Assembly (NCBI RefSeq): GCF_016801985.1
Contig: NZ_JAEVLS010000003.1
Coordinates: 248,001 to 312,000, forward strand
From: Steroidobacter gossypii
GTDB taxonomy: Bacteria; Pseudomonadota; Gammaproteobacteria; Steroidobacterales; Steroidobacteraceae
Reading direction: 5' to 3'
Length of the DNA stretch: 64,000 nucleotides
The notes under the pieces were generated by a model. That model ran no database searches. It saw nothing but the letters and a program-made list of their open reading frames with translations, and was not told the DNA's origin. The translations under genes were made by a program, and so were the position numbers. This document shows positions 15,592 to 26,487 of this stretch, piece by piece (the first letter of the stretch is position 1; each line of letters opens with the position of its first letter).

Positions 15592-17829
15592 GTGGTGTTG
15601 TCATTCAAACGTTACCCGACGACGGTGGCCGTGGCATTGACGCTGGCGGCGCCGCTGATGACCGCGTTGCCGGCACGCGCGGCGGAGCTCGAAGAAGTCA
15701 TCGTCACGGCGCAAAAACGTGAGCAATCGTTGCAGGATGTGAGCGTGGCCGTCACGGCCGTCAGCGCTGACGACCTGCTCCGAAGCAACATCAAAAGCAT
15801 CGAAGATCTGCAGACCCGCGTACCGGGCGTGACTTTCGGCAACGACTTCAGTTTCGCCAAGCTGTTCATTCGCGGCGTCGGTCTGAACAGCTCGTTCGCC
15901 GGCATCGATCCTTCCGTCGCTCTGCACGTCGACGGCGCGGTGGTCGCACAGGCTTCGGCGCAGTTTGCGTCGCTGTTCGACCTGGAGCGGGTGGAAGCAC
16001 TGCGCGGCCCGCAAGGCACGCTATACGGTCGCAACGCTACAGGCGGCTCGATCAATCTCATCACGGCCAAGCCGACGCAGCACTTCAGTGGCTACACCAA
16101 TCTGTCCATCGGCGGCAGCGACTTGAGCTATGGCCTGGACTCGGCGCTGAGCGGACCGCTGACCGACGCGATGTTGGGACGCGTGGCGGTCCACTATCAG
16201 CACCATGACGGTTATGGCATTCACACCGGCAGCGGCAAGGACATCGACGACCTGAACGTGATCGCCACGCGAGCTCATTTGCAGTTCAAGTTCAGCGACA
16301 ACGTCGACCTGCTGTTGAGCGGTGAATACGCCAAGGAAGACGATCACAGCAAGTCGGTGCATTTCATCGCGCCGATGTTCCCGGTGCCGCCGCAACCCAG
16401 CCTGCGGGCGCTGGGTCTGCCGAACGTGCTGGCGAACTCGCGCAATGTCGGCGGCGACTTCCGTCCATCGTTCGAGAGCGAGACCTGGTCGACGACCGCC
16501 ACGCTCACCTGGCAGCTGAGTGACGCGGTCGCCTTGAAGTCGCTGACGAACTATCGTGAGTTCGACGATCAGCTGGTGCAGGACTTCGACGTGTCCGACA
16601 CGGTCAACGGCGGATTTCCGCCAGCGCCCACCTCGACCATGCAGCTGCAAGCCATTGGCGACGAGCAATTCTCCGAGGAGCTGCAATTCATCTACGAGGG
16701 AGACAAGCTGCGCGGCATCGCCGCCGCTTATTACTTGCAGGAGAGCATCGACAGCCTGGTGTTGCTTGGCCGGGATCCGGTGAGATTCCCGGAGCGCTCG
16801 CGCGTGGTGGTGCCGGCGACACTTGATGTGGATGCGTGGGCGGTGTTCGCCAATTTCACATACGCGATCAACGATCTTTTCTCGGTGAAAGCGGGCGCGC
16901 GCTACAGCGCTGAGGAGCGCACGGTGGAGAATCGCTTCGGTGTCGCGAGCCCGGTCGATCCGGCCGCGGTGTTCGACCCCGTACGCCGCGCCTCACGGGA
17001 CTATTCCGATTTCTCGCCTGAAGTCGGTGTGGAGCTGCGGCCGTCCTCGGACATGATGCTTTATGCAACGTACTCGGAAGGCTTCAAGAGCGGCACCGCC
17101 AATCTCGGCGAGCGCGTGCCGAACCTGGTGAATCCCGAGACCATCGAGAACTTCGAAGCGGGCATCAAAAGCCGCTGGCTGAGGGACACGTTGCTACTGA
17201 ACGTCGCGGCGTTCAAATACAAGGTCGAGGACGCGCAGTACGACCGCACTTACGCCATCACTGCGCCGCCATTCTATGCAGCGCGCCTCGAGAACGCCGC
17301 GACCACCGACGGGCGGGGCGTGGAGCTGGAGTCCAGTTGGCTGGCGACGGATCGCTTCCGCCTGTCGCTCAGCGGCACCTACTATCACATCCGCTTCGAT
17401 CGGTTCCTGTCGCAGAACCCGATCAATCCCGCGTTGTTCGGTCCGGCCGGATCGAGCCTGCCGCCGGAGGATCTGGCGGGCAACAGCCCGCGCAACACGC
17501 CCGATTGGACCGCCGAGTTGTCCGCTACCTACAAATGGCCGTTGACCAGCGGTGCGTCGCTGGCGTTGACGGCAGCGGCAGCCGCGCGAGATAAACAGTA
17601 CTACACGGAGTTCAACGACGATATCACCGGACAGGACGACTACACGCTGTACGATGCGAACTTGCTCTACACCACGCCGGGCGGCAAGCTCACGCTCAAT
17701 CTGTGGGGCAAGAATCTGACAGATGAGATGATCGTGTCGGGCATCTACGTCACATCGACCGCACGCACCATCACGGGTACGTATCTGCCACCGCGCACAT
17801 ATGGCGCGACGGTGGGTTACAAGTTCTAG
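15592..17829 (+). CDS. TonB-dependent outer-membrane receptor, aromatic cluster
   Basis: 22-stranded outer-membrane transporter of 745 residues powered by TonB-ExbBD. It starts with GTG and has a signal peptide cleaved near ALPARAAELEE. The plug domain opens with EEVIVTAQKREQSLQDVSVA and contains VEALRGPQGTLYGRNATGG; the barrel ends YGATVGYKF with the usual terminal Phe. This receptor subclass is common in sphingomonads and Steroidobacter-like bacteria, where members import lignin-derived aromatics and other non-iron ligands. It heads a four-gene operon with gaps of about 15 bases, so uptake of the aromatic substrate is the likely role. Confidence 0.92.
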   Translation: MVLSFKRYPTTVAVALTLAAPLMTALPARAAELEEVIVTAQKREQSLQDVSVAVTAVSADDLLRSNIKSIEDLQTRVPGVTFGNDFSFAKLFIRGVGLNSSFAGIDPSVALHVDGAVVAQASAQFASLFDLERVEALRGPQGTLYGRNATGGSINLITAKPTQHFSGYTNLSIGGSDLSYGLDSALSGPLTDAMLGRVAVHYQHHDGYGIHTGSGKDIDDLNVIATRAHLQFKFSDNVDLLLSGEYAKEDDHSKSVHFIAPMFPVPPQPSLRALGLPNVLANSRNVGGDFRPSFESETWSTTATLTWQLSDAVALKSLTNYREFDDQLVQDFDVSDTVNGGFPPAPTSTMQLQAIGDEQFSEELQFIYEGDKLRGIAAAYYLQESIDSLVLLGRDPVRFPERSRVVVPATLDVDAWAVFANFTYAINDLFSVKAGARYSAEERTVENRFGVASPVDPAAVFDPVRRASRDYSDFSPEVGVELRPSSDMMLYATYSEGFKSGTANLGERVPNLVNPETIENFEAGIKSRWLRDTLLLNVAAFKYKVEDAQYDRTYAITAPPFYAARLENAATTDGRGVELESSWLATDRFRLSLSGTYYHIRFDRFLSQNPINPALFGPAGSSLPPEDLAGNSPRNTPDWTAELSATYKWPLTSGASLALTAAAAARDKQYYTEFNDDITGQDDYTLYDANLLYTTPGGKLTLNLWGKNLTDEMIVSGIYVTSTARTITGTYLPPRTYGATVGYKF

Positions 17830-17845
17830 CAGTAACGGGGATTCG

Positions 17846-19225
17846 ATGCAGTCTGAAGCCGTCGGCTATCGTCACACACAACACGTCGGCTTGCTGCTGA
17901 TCGATCACCCGCCAGTGAACGTGCTCGGCGCAGCGGTGCGCGCGAGCCTGGCGCATGGTTTGCAAGCAGCGCTCGCGGACGATGCTGTGCAGGTCATCGT
18001 CATCGCAAGCACGGGCAAAGCGTTCTGCGCCGGCGCTGACATCGCCGAATTCAATGCGCCGATGAAGGAGCCAACGCTGCAGGATGTATTTGCAGCGATC
18101 GAGGCGGCCAGCAAACCCGTGGTCGCAGCGATGCACGGTGTGGCATTGGGCGGCGGACTGGAACTCGCGCTTGCCTGTCACTACCGAGTGGCGTCGAGAG
18201 ACGCAAAGCTCGGCTTGCCCGAGATCACATTGGGTGTGATTCCAGGAGCCGGCGGCACACAACGATTGCCGCGAATCATTGGAGCCGTGGCCGCGTTCGA
18301 CATGATCGTCGGCGGCACGCCCGTCGATGCGACCACTGCACGACACCTCGGCTTGATCGACGCCTTGATCCAAGGTGACTTGATGGAGGGTGCGCACCAG
18401 TTCGCCGAGCAATTGCTCAGGCGGGGCGCGGGGCCGCGACCGACGCGGGATCGATCCGTCGATCTCACCGGCTTCAATCCGGCCGGCGTGGCCGCTGTTC
18501 TGGAGAAACATTCGCGAGCGCTCAAGGGCCGCACGACTCAGCAGCTCGTCATCGAGGCATTATCGGCGGCCATCCAGCCGAACTTCGATGCCGGCCTCGC
18601 CATGGAGCGGCGGCTTGCCGATTACTCACTCTCCACCACCGAGAGCCGGGCGCTGCGTCATCTGTTCTTTGCCGCCCAGGAGTTTAAGAAGCTTGGAGGC
18701 GCATCCGGCGGAAGTTTCGAACTCATCGGCCCCAGGATGATGGACGCCTATGCAAGCGAGTCGGAGCGATTGATGCAGGAGGGCGCGACGCCGGAGCAGG
18801 TGGATAGCGCCATGGAGACGTTTGGATTCTCGGCGGGACCGGCGCGTAGCCAGAAGACGCCGGCGTCCACGAACGGGGTCGAGCGTCGGGCCATCGACGC
18901 CGCGGAGATCATGGAGCGCTGCGTGCTCCAGCTGATCAACATGGGCGCGCGCCTGCTCGAAGAAGGCGTTGCCTTGCGAGCCGCGGACATCGACGTGCTC
19001 TGGGCCCAAAGCTATGGATTTCCGCGTTACCTGGGCGGGCCGATGTTTTATGCCGGTACGCTCGGGCTGGCGCACGTTCGCCAACGCCTCGAATACTATC
19101 GGTTACGACTGCAGGATGATCGTTGGACGCCAGCGCTGCTCATCGAGCGCCTGGCGCGACGGGGTGAGACGTTCGAGCAGTGGGACAGCGAACGCCGCGC
19201 TCCGGAGCCTGCCCATCTCAGGTGA
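17846..19225 (+). CDS. Enoyl-CoA hydratase fused to 3-hydroxyacyl-CoA dehydrogenase C-terminal region, NAD-binding domain missing
   Basis: 459-residue protein. Residues 1-190 are a crotonase domain with the oxyanion loop GKAFCAGADIAEFN and both catalytic glutamates (Glu106 in GGGLELALAC, Glu126 in LGLPEITLG). Residues 205-283 match the linker of FadJ-type fusions (ESRALRHLFFAAQEFKK). The chain then jumps to the C-terminal dehydrogenase domain (LIGPRMMDAYASESERLMQE, GFPRYLGGPM). The Rossmann domain of roughly 180-200 residues, with its GxGxxG motif, is absent, and part of the first C-terminal repeat is shortened near 333-345. Hydration, and perhaps feruloyl-CoA hydratase/lyase activity, could survive, but NAD-dependent oxidation could not. 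It is second in the receptor operon. Confidence 0.85.
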   Translation: MQSEAVGYRHTQHVGLLLIDHPPVNVLGAAVRASLAHGLQAALADDAVQVIVIASTGKAFCAGADIAEFNAPMKEPTLQDVFAAIEAASKPVVAAMHGVALGGGLELALACHYRVASRDAKLGLPEITLGVIPGAGGTQRLPRIIGAVAAFDMIVGGTPVDATTARHLGLIDALIQGDLMEGAHQFAEQLLRRGAGPRPTRDRSVDLTGFNPAGVAAVLEKHSRALKGRTTQQLVIEALSAAIQPNFDAGLAMERRLADYSLSTTESRALRHLFFAAQEFKKLGGASGGSFELIGPRMMDAYASESERLMQEGATPEQVDSAMETFGFSAGPARSQKTPASTNGVERRAIDAAEIMERCVLQLINMGARLLEEGVALRAADIDVLWAQSYGFPRYLGGPMFYAGTLGLAHVRQRLEYYRLRLQDDRWTPALLIERLARRGETFEQWDSERRAPEPAHLR

Positions 19226-19240
19226 TCAGGAAGGGACCCC

Positions 19241-21956
<2,716 letters not shown>

Positions 21957-21966
21957 ACTAGGGCCG

Positions 21967-23145
21967 TCAACCGGCGCGTCGGACTCCTTCGGCTCTGTCG
22001 GAGGTCTGCCAGCGAGTTTGCAGCATATCGAACAGCGCGCGGGTGGATTTCTGGAGGGCAGGTTCGGGCACTTTGGAAATCCACCAGCTCAGCGCCATCA
22101 CCATGGCGACCGCCATGCATAAGGCAGTGGGCGTCGATGCGCCCCAGTCGACGAAGGCGCCCATCAGTGCTCCGCCAGTCACGTTGTGCAGCAGATAGAG
22201 CGGATACGTCATCAGCCCGAGTCGTCGCAACAGCTGCAGGCACCAGATCGGCAACTGCTGGATCTTCGCGTTGTTGGTGACGACCAGGCAGAAGAACGCC
22301 ATGGCGCCGAGCCACATCGCGCAGGGCAGCAGGGGAGAGAACTCGACGCCCGTCTTCTCCAGCTTGAGCGAGTTCTCGCCTGCGATCTGCAAACAGCCGC
22401 CGATGGCGAATAGCACCAGCCATGCGGTCAGGCGGCGCGAGGGCTGCTGCACCAGGCGAGACCATAGCAGCACGCCAAATGCGAAGAACACGCCGTGCTG
22501 GAGCAATGTCAGTTGCGCCCAGCGCGACCATTGCACGTCGCTGAACAGTTCAAACGGGGCGCTGTGTCGGTCCATGCCGGCCACCGTGAAGCCGATCCAG
22601 AACAGCGTGCTCGCCAGGCCGACGCCGCACATGATGGGCTGGATCAAGCGTCGACGCTCGGTGAACAGCAGCGCGAGCACCAGCAGGTAGAAGCAGATCT
22701 CCACGCCGAGCGTCCAGTACACGCTGTCGATCCACGCGCCTTGCGGAAAGAACGCTACGCTGCGCACGTACATCGCGAGCAGCGACAGCGGACGAGTGTT
22801 GGCGTCGATGAGCAGCCAGGCGAGCAGCGTGATGGTCGCGCAGACCCACACGCCCGGCACGAGCCGGGTGAAGCGGCTCACGAAGAATTTGAACGGAGTG
22901 CTGCGTTCCGCGGACACTACGATGACGAATCCGGAGATCACAAAAAAGATCTGCACGCCGGCCCAGCCGAAGGGCGCGAAGGTGGTCCAGTCGTGGAAAT
23001 TCGCCACCCCGTGTGAGGCGATGGCCACTTGTCCGGCGGGGAAGGCCCACGACCAGAACACCAGATGAAAGATCATCACGATGCATGCGGCGAAGAATCG
23101 CAGCAGGTCCAGTCCTGGGACGTATTGAGCTTGTTGAACTTTCAT
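21967..23145 (-). CDS. Acyltransferase 3 (OafA-like) membrane protein
   Basis: 392-residue polytopic inner-membrane protein with about ten helices. The N-terminal helix YVPGLDLLRFFAACIVMIFH has the conserved Arg of this family, followed by GWAGVQIFFVISGFVI, the signature of acyltransferase-3 proteins, and a late YPLYLLHNV. Members transfer acetyl or other acyl groups to surface polysaccharides, lipids or small molecules. The gene stands alone, convergent with the demethylase and divergent from the B3 beta-lactamase, so the acceptor is unknown. Confidence 0.9.
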   Translation of the reverse strand: MKVQQAQYVPGLDLLRFFAACIVMIFHLVFWSWAFPAGQVAIASHGVANFHDWTTFAPFGWAGVQIFFVISGFVIVVSAERSTPFKFFVSRFTRLVPGVWVCATITLLAWLLIDANTRPLSLLAMYVRSVAFFPQGAWIDSVYWTLGVEICFYLLVLALLFTERRRLIQPIMCGVGLASTLFWIGFTVAGMDRHSAPFELFSDVQWSRWAQLTLLQHGVFFAFGVLLWSRLVQQPSRRLTAWLVLFAIGGCLQIAGENSLKLEKTGVEFSPLLPCAMWLGAMAFFCLVVTNNAKIQQLPIWCLQLLRRLGLMTYPLYLLHNVTGGALMGAFVDWGASTPTALCMAVAMVMALSWWISKVPEPALQKSTRALFDMLQTRWQTSDRAEGVRRAG

Positions 23146-23304
23146 TCGCAGCGAAACCCGGAAAGCGCGACAGTATGCACGGCGCGGCCGCTTCAGTCGG
23201 CCTGTCGCAGTTCACGAACAACCGGCTGCCACAATTGATCATGATGTCCGCTGCAACCTGCAGCTATGCTGCCGGCCTTTGCAGAAATTACGGAGGGAAC
23301 GAGC

Positions 23305-24210
23305 ATGCAGGGTCGCTGGGCGACGGGTGTCGTATCGTTAGCATTGCTGGTCCAAGCCGCCGGCGCGGCGTCGATCGATTGCACGCAGTGTGAAAAGTGG
23401 AATCGCGACCAGGCGCCATTCCAGATCTTCGGCAACACGTACTTCGTCGGCACGCACGGCTTGAGCTCGGTGCTGATCACGACGCCCGGCGGACATGTGC
23501 TGATCGATGGCGCGCTGCCTCAGTCCGCGCCGCTGATCGCAAGGCATGTGGAGCAGCTGGGCTTCAAGATGAGCGACGTGAAGGTCATTCTGAACTCACA
23601 CGTTCACTATGATCATGCCGGCGGCATCGCCGAGCTGCAGAAGCTGAGTGGCGCCAAGGTCATCGCCAGCGACAAGGCCGTGAACGCATTGCGCACCGGC
23701 AAGCTAGATCCCAGCGATCCGCAAGTCGGATATCCGATTCATTATCCTGGGGCGGAGAACGTCGAAGCGCTCGGATCGCGCGAGTCGATCGAAGTCGGCG
23801 GCGTGCGGTTCAACGTGATTCACACACCGGGTCACACGCCTGGCGGCACGTCGTGGCGCTGGCAGGCGTGCGAGGCAGCGCGATGTTTGAACATCGTCTA
23901 CGGCGATAGCTTGACCGCGGTCTCGGACGATTCATTCAAGTTCAGTGGCGATCCACGGTATCCAAATGCGGCGGCGGATTTGACTGCCAGCATCGCCGCC
24001 ATCACAGCCACACCGTGTGACATTTTGATCGCCGCTCATCCCGAGCGGACGGGGCTATGGTCGGTGTTCGACGAGCAGGGTAAAGGCGATCGCGCGCGGC
24101 TCATCGATCCTTCGGCGTGCAAGCGTTCCGCCGCGGAAGCGAAGCAGTATCTTGACCAGCGGCTGGAGAAAGAGCGCCAGTCCGCCCGGAGTCCCAACAA
24201 GTCATCCTAG
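23305..24210 (+). CDS. Subclass B3 metallo-beta-lactamase
   Basis: 301-residue periplasmic zinc hydrolase; the ATG at 23305 follows CGGAGGGAAC and gives a signal peptide cleaved near AAGAASID. The B3 metal set is complete: HVHYDH (His116/118, Asp120/His121 equivalents), the histidine in HTPGHTPGGTSW (His196 equivalent) and AAHPERTGLW (His263 equivalent). The N-terminal CTQCEKWNRDQAPFQIFGNTY and YFVGTHGLSS are typical of environmental B3 enzymes. It should hydrolyse penicillins, cephalosporins and carbapenems if expressed, but activity is unproven. No mobile element or resistance cassette is nearby, so it is probably chromosomal. Its 3' end overlaps the convergent thioesterase frame. Confidence 0.88.
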   Translation: MQGRWATGVVSLALLVQAAGAASIDCTQCEKWNRDQAPFQIFGNTYFVGTHGLSSVLITTPGGHVLIDGALPQSAPLIARHVEQLGFKMSDVKVILNSHVHYDHAGGIAELQKLSGAKVIASDKAVNALRTGKLDPSDPQVGYPIHYPGAENVEALGSRESIEVGGVRFNVIHTPGHTPGGTSWRWQACEAARCLNIVYGDSLTAVSDDSFKFSGDPRYPNAAADLTASIAAITATPCDILIAAHPERTGLWSVFDEQGKGDRARLIDPSACKRSAAEAKQYLDQRLEKERQSARSPNKSS

Positions 24211-24643
24211 CAAGCGCAACGGCGGCTTCGATCACGGCCATGGTCAGCAGGGCAAAGCTGACCAGCCGATGGTCGGCGTCGTGAATGTCGATACGCCACA
24301 CGTGCGTACGCTCGTTGATAGAAACATTGTGGCAGCGGGCGATCATGGGGCCGGCCGATGATCGATGCGTGTGATACACGTTGAGCGTCTGACCGACCAC
24401 GCGATTCACCGACGTGTCGATGGCCATCGTCGCCGCCGTGCTGCCGATCGTCTCGGCGAGAATCGACAACGCTCCGCCGTGCATGTTGCCATGCTCGTCG
24501 ATGGTCTTGGCATGCAATGGCAACTTCGCCTCCACCCAGTCCGGCCCGATCGCGGTGAACGACATGCCGAGCTGGCCGGCAGCGGATGAGCCCTGCAACT
24601 CATCGAGCTCGGCGGTGGTGTAGGGGCGATTCCAGAGTGTCAT
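24101..24643 (-). CDS. Hotdog-fold thioesterase (PaaI-like)
   Basis: Single hotdog-domain protein related to PaaI/YbgC-type acyl-CoA thioesterases. Key residues are in DEHGNMHGGALSILAETIGS, the usual HGG active-site helix with its catalytic acidic residue, and the strand LVSFALLTMAVIE ends the fold at about residue 141. The frame continues another 39 residues to 24101 and runs antiparallel into the last 110 bases of the beta-lactamase gene; that tail is outside the fold. It could remove CoA from stalled aromatic thioesters, but no substrate is indicated. Confidence 0.82.
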   Translation of the reverse strand: MTLWNRPYTTAELDELQGSSAAGQLGMSFTAIGPDWVEAKLPLHAKTIDEHGNMHGGALSILAETIGSTAATMAIDTSVNRVVGQTLNVYHTHRSSAGPMIARCHNVSINERTHVWRIDIHDADHRLVSFALLTMAVIEAAVALARMTCWDSGRTGALSPAAGQDTASLPRRNACTPKDR

Positions 24644-24792
24644 CGGGCGTTCTTGGGTCAGCCGTCGTCCTGGTGCGGGCGTGCCAGTCTACAGGCCGTG
24701 ACGGCGCTTCACACCCATGGACCTCGGCGCACGTCAGTCCTAGAAGGGCTTGAGCAGAGTGGCGTAGCCTTCACACTCTTTCGAGGTTTCCA

Positions 24793-24978
24793 ATGAACGC
24801 CAGCAGTCAAGCACCTGCCGACGAGCGGCCGGCCCAGGACGAGACCGCTCTTTTGAACGATTGGCTCGACACCGCGCTCGAGCAGTCGTTCCCCGCCAGC
24901 GATCCTCTGCCTGCGTTTCGTGGCGATCCGACCGCTCCATCGAACCACGCCACCGCGGACACCGCACAGGGCGTGTGA
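24793..24978 (+). CDS. Small conserved protein with an ALEQSFPASDP motif
   Basis: 61-residue acidic, unstructured-looking protein. The central LDTALEQSFPASDPLPAF matches a widespread proteobacterial family of very small proteins recognised mainly by ESFPASDP. Function is unknown to me. It has its own start, with GAGGT about 10 bases upstream, and lies just before the SoxR-type promoter. No signal peptide or cysteine was seen. Confidence 0.65.
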   Translation: MNASSQAPADERPAQDETALLNDWLDTALEQSFPASDPLPAFRGDPTAPSNHATADTAQGV

Positions 24979-24981
24979 TCC

Positions 24982-25012
24982 TTGACCTCAAGTCGACTTG
25001 AGCTTGTAAAGT
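24982..25012 (+). promoter_or_regulatory. MerR/SoxR-type promoter with palindromic operator
   Basis: TTGACC (24982-24987) and TAAAGT (25007-25012) are separated by 19 bases, the overlong spacer that MerR-family activators untwist. The spacer holds the perfect 16-base palindrome CTCAAGTCGACTTGAG (24987-25002), very close to the SoxR box half-sites CCTCAAGT and ACTTGAGG. The methyltransferase ATG is 38 bases downstream with a good ribosome site. No MerR-family gene is in the window. Confidence 0.75.
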
Positions 25013-25050
25013 GCGGCCGTGGGCCACAGGCAGGCGGAAGGAGACGAGGT

Positions 25051-25893
25051 ATGAGCGGGGCGAATCAAGATCAGGTTGCGCTATGGAATGAGGCGTCCGG
25101 GCGAACCTGGGTGGAATTGCAGAGCGTGCTGGATCGGCTGCTCGAGCCGTTTGCTGCGTTGCTCGTGAATGAAGGGTCGCCGGGCGAGGGCGGGCGAGTG
25201 CTCGACATCGGTTGTGGGGCGGGTGCGACGACGCTTGCGATGGCCAGGCGCCTCGGGCCGAAGGGTCGGTGTGTCGGCGTCGATATCTCGGAACCTCTGC
25301 TGAGCGCAGCCAAGGCGGCGGCCACTGCCGAGCAGATCAGCACGGCGGCGTTCATACAAGCCGATGCGCAAACTCATGCTTTCGAGCCGGGCAGCTTCGA
25401 TGCGGTGATCTCACGTTTTGGCGTGATGTTCTTCGACGATCCCGAGGCGGCGTTCGCCAACATCCGCCGCGCTGTGACAAACGCGGGCAAGCTCGCTTTC
25501 GTCGCGTGGCGAAGTCCCGCCGAGAATCCATTCATGACGACCGCGAGGCGGGCGGCCGAGCCGATGTTACCCAATATGCCTACGGCGGATCCGCGAGCCC
25601 CAGGACAGTTCGCGTTTGCGGATGGCGATCGCGTCCGACAGATCCTGGCGAGCAGCGGATGGAGCGACATCGAAGTGCGCCCCATCGATATCGAAGGAGT
25701 TATTGCCGAGAACGACTTGCTCGCTTATGCCACGAAACTCGGACCGGTCGGCGTTGCCTTGAGAGAAGTGGACGAAGCGACTCGCGCCGGTGTCTCGAAG
25801 GTGGTGCACACCGCTTTCGAGTCATATGTTCAGAACGGCGTCGCGCGTTTCAACATGGCCTGCTGGCTGGTGAAAGCGATACGCGTCCATTGA
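25051..25893 (+). CDS. Class I SAM-dependent methyltransferase, probable SoxR target
   Basis: 280-residue Rossmann-fold methyltransferase of the UbiE/Methyltransf_11 type. SAM-binding motif I is VLDIGCGAGATTLAMA, the acidic residue after strand 2 is in GVDISEPLL, and motif IV is FDAVISRFGVMFF. It is cytoplasmic, with no signal peptide. The start ATG follows GGAAGGAGACGAGGT. Its promoter carries a SoxR-like box, so induction by redox-cycling compounds such as quinones or phenazines is a reasonable inference, with methylation of such a compound as a possible detoxification. The substrate is unknown. Confidence 0.85.
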   Translation: MSGANQDQVALWNEASGRTWVELQSVLDRLLEPFAALLVNEGSPGEGGRVLDIGCGAGATTLAMARRLGPKGRCVGVDISEPLLSAAKAAATAEQISTAAFIQADAQTHAFEPGSFDAVISRFGVMFFDDPEAAFANIRRAVTNAGKLAFVAWRSPAENPFMTTARRAAEPMLPNMPTADPRAPGQFAFADGDRVRQILASSGWSDIEVRPIDIEGVIAENDLLAYATKLGPVGVALREVDEATRAGVSKVVHTAFESYVQNGVARFNMACWLVKAIRVH

Positions 25894-26060
25894 TAACAAT
25901 CGAACAGGGAGAACAATTGGAGACCGGCGCCACATAGGAAGGTTCAGTATCGCACTCGGTGGCTTGTACGGAGATCGACGCTGCCGTGGTGTGCGCTACC
26001 TTCCATTGCAACAGCGAACCTCGGCTCGAGTCGATAGCTTCCGAAGAGGGAGTTACGTCC

Positions 26061-26477
26061 ATGGCGATGAGTGTTTCCTCCGCTGGCAGCGGCGAACCGA
26101 TGGTGGATATGAACACCACGCCGCTGATCGATGTCATGCTCGTGTTGCTGATCATGTTCATCATCACCCTTCCGGTGATGACGAATAACATCGATCTGGA
26201 CTTGCCTCAGGGGCCGGGTAGTACCGCCGCACGAGAGGCCATCAATCTGTTCATCGACTACGACGGCACCATCGTATGGAATGGCGCGACGGTGTCGAAC
26301 CTCGAGCAGTTGGAGCAGTACTTCCGCGCCGAGGCTGGCAAGCCCAACCAAGCCGAGCTCCACGTGCGGCCGGACAAGCGCGCCAAGTACGATGATGTCG
26401 CGCAGGTGCTCGGCATGGCCCAGCGCCATGGCATTCAGCGCATCGGCTTCGCCGGGCAGGAACAGTACCTACCTTGA
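26061..26477 (+). CDS. ExbD/TolR-family biopolymer transport protein (orphan)
   Basis: 138-residue inner-membrane protein with one N-terminal helix (TTPLIDVMLVLLIMFIITLP) carrying the essential aspartate, followed by a periplasmic domain ending RIGFAGQEQY. ExbD works with ExbB and TonB to energise outer-membrane receptors. I use the ATG at 26061, preceded by GAGGGAG; an upstream frame to 25959 adds non-conserved residues. No ExbB or TonB gene adjoins it, so it must pair with components encoded elsewhere, perhaps to serve the two TonB receptors in this window. It converges on the aminotransferase gene with 10 bases between stops. Confidence 0.87.
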   Translation: MAMSVSSAGSGEPMVDMNTTPLIDVMLVLLIMFIITLPVMTNNIDLDLPQGPGSTAAREAINLFIDYDGTIVWNGATVSNLEQLEQYFRAEAGKPNQAELHVRPDKRAKYDDVAQVLGMAQRHGIQRIGFAGQEQYLP

Positions 26478-26487
26478 TCGGCGAGGC

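Noticed and set aside
18690-18880. Frameshift or assembly error as the cause of the missing NAD domain
   Set aside because: The reading frame stays open and both flanks align in pattern with the fusion family, so a simple frameshift does not explain it. A misassembly that deletes whole codons cannot be excluded from sequence alone and should be checked with raw reads.
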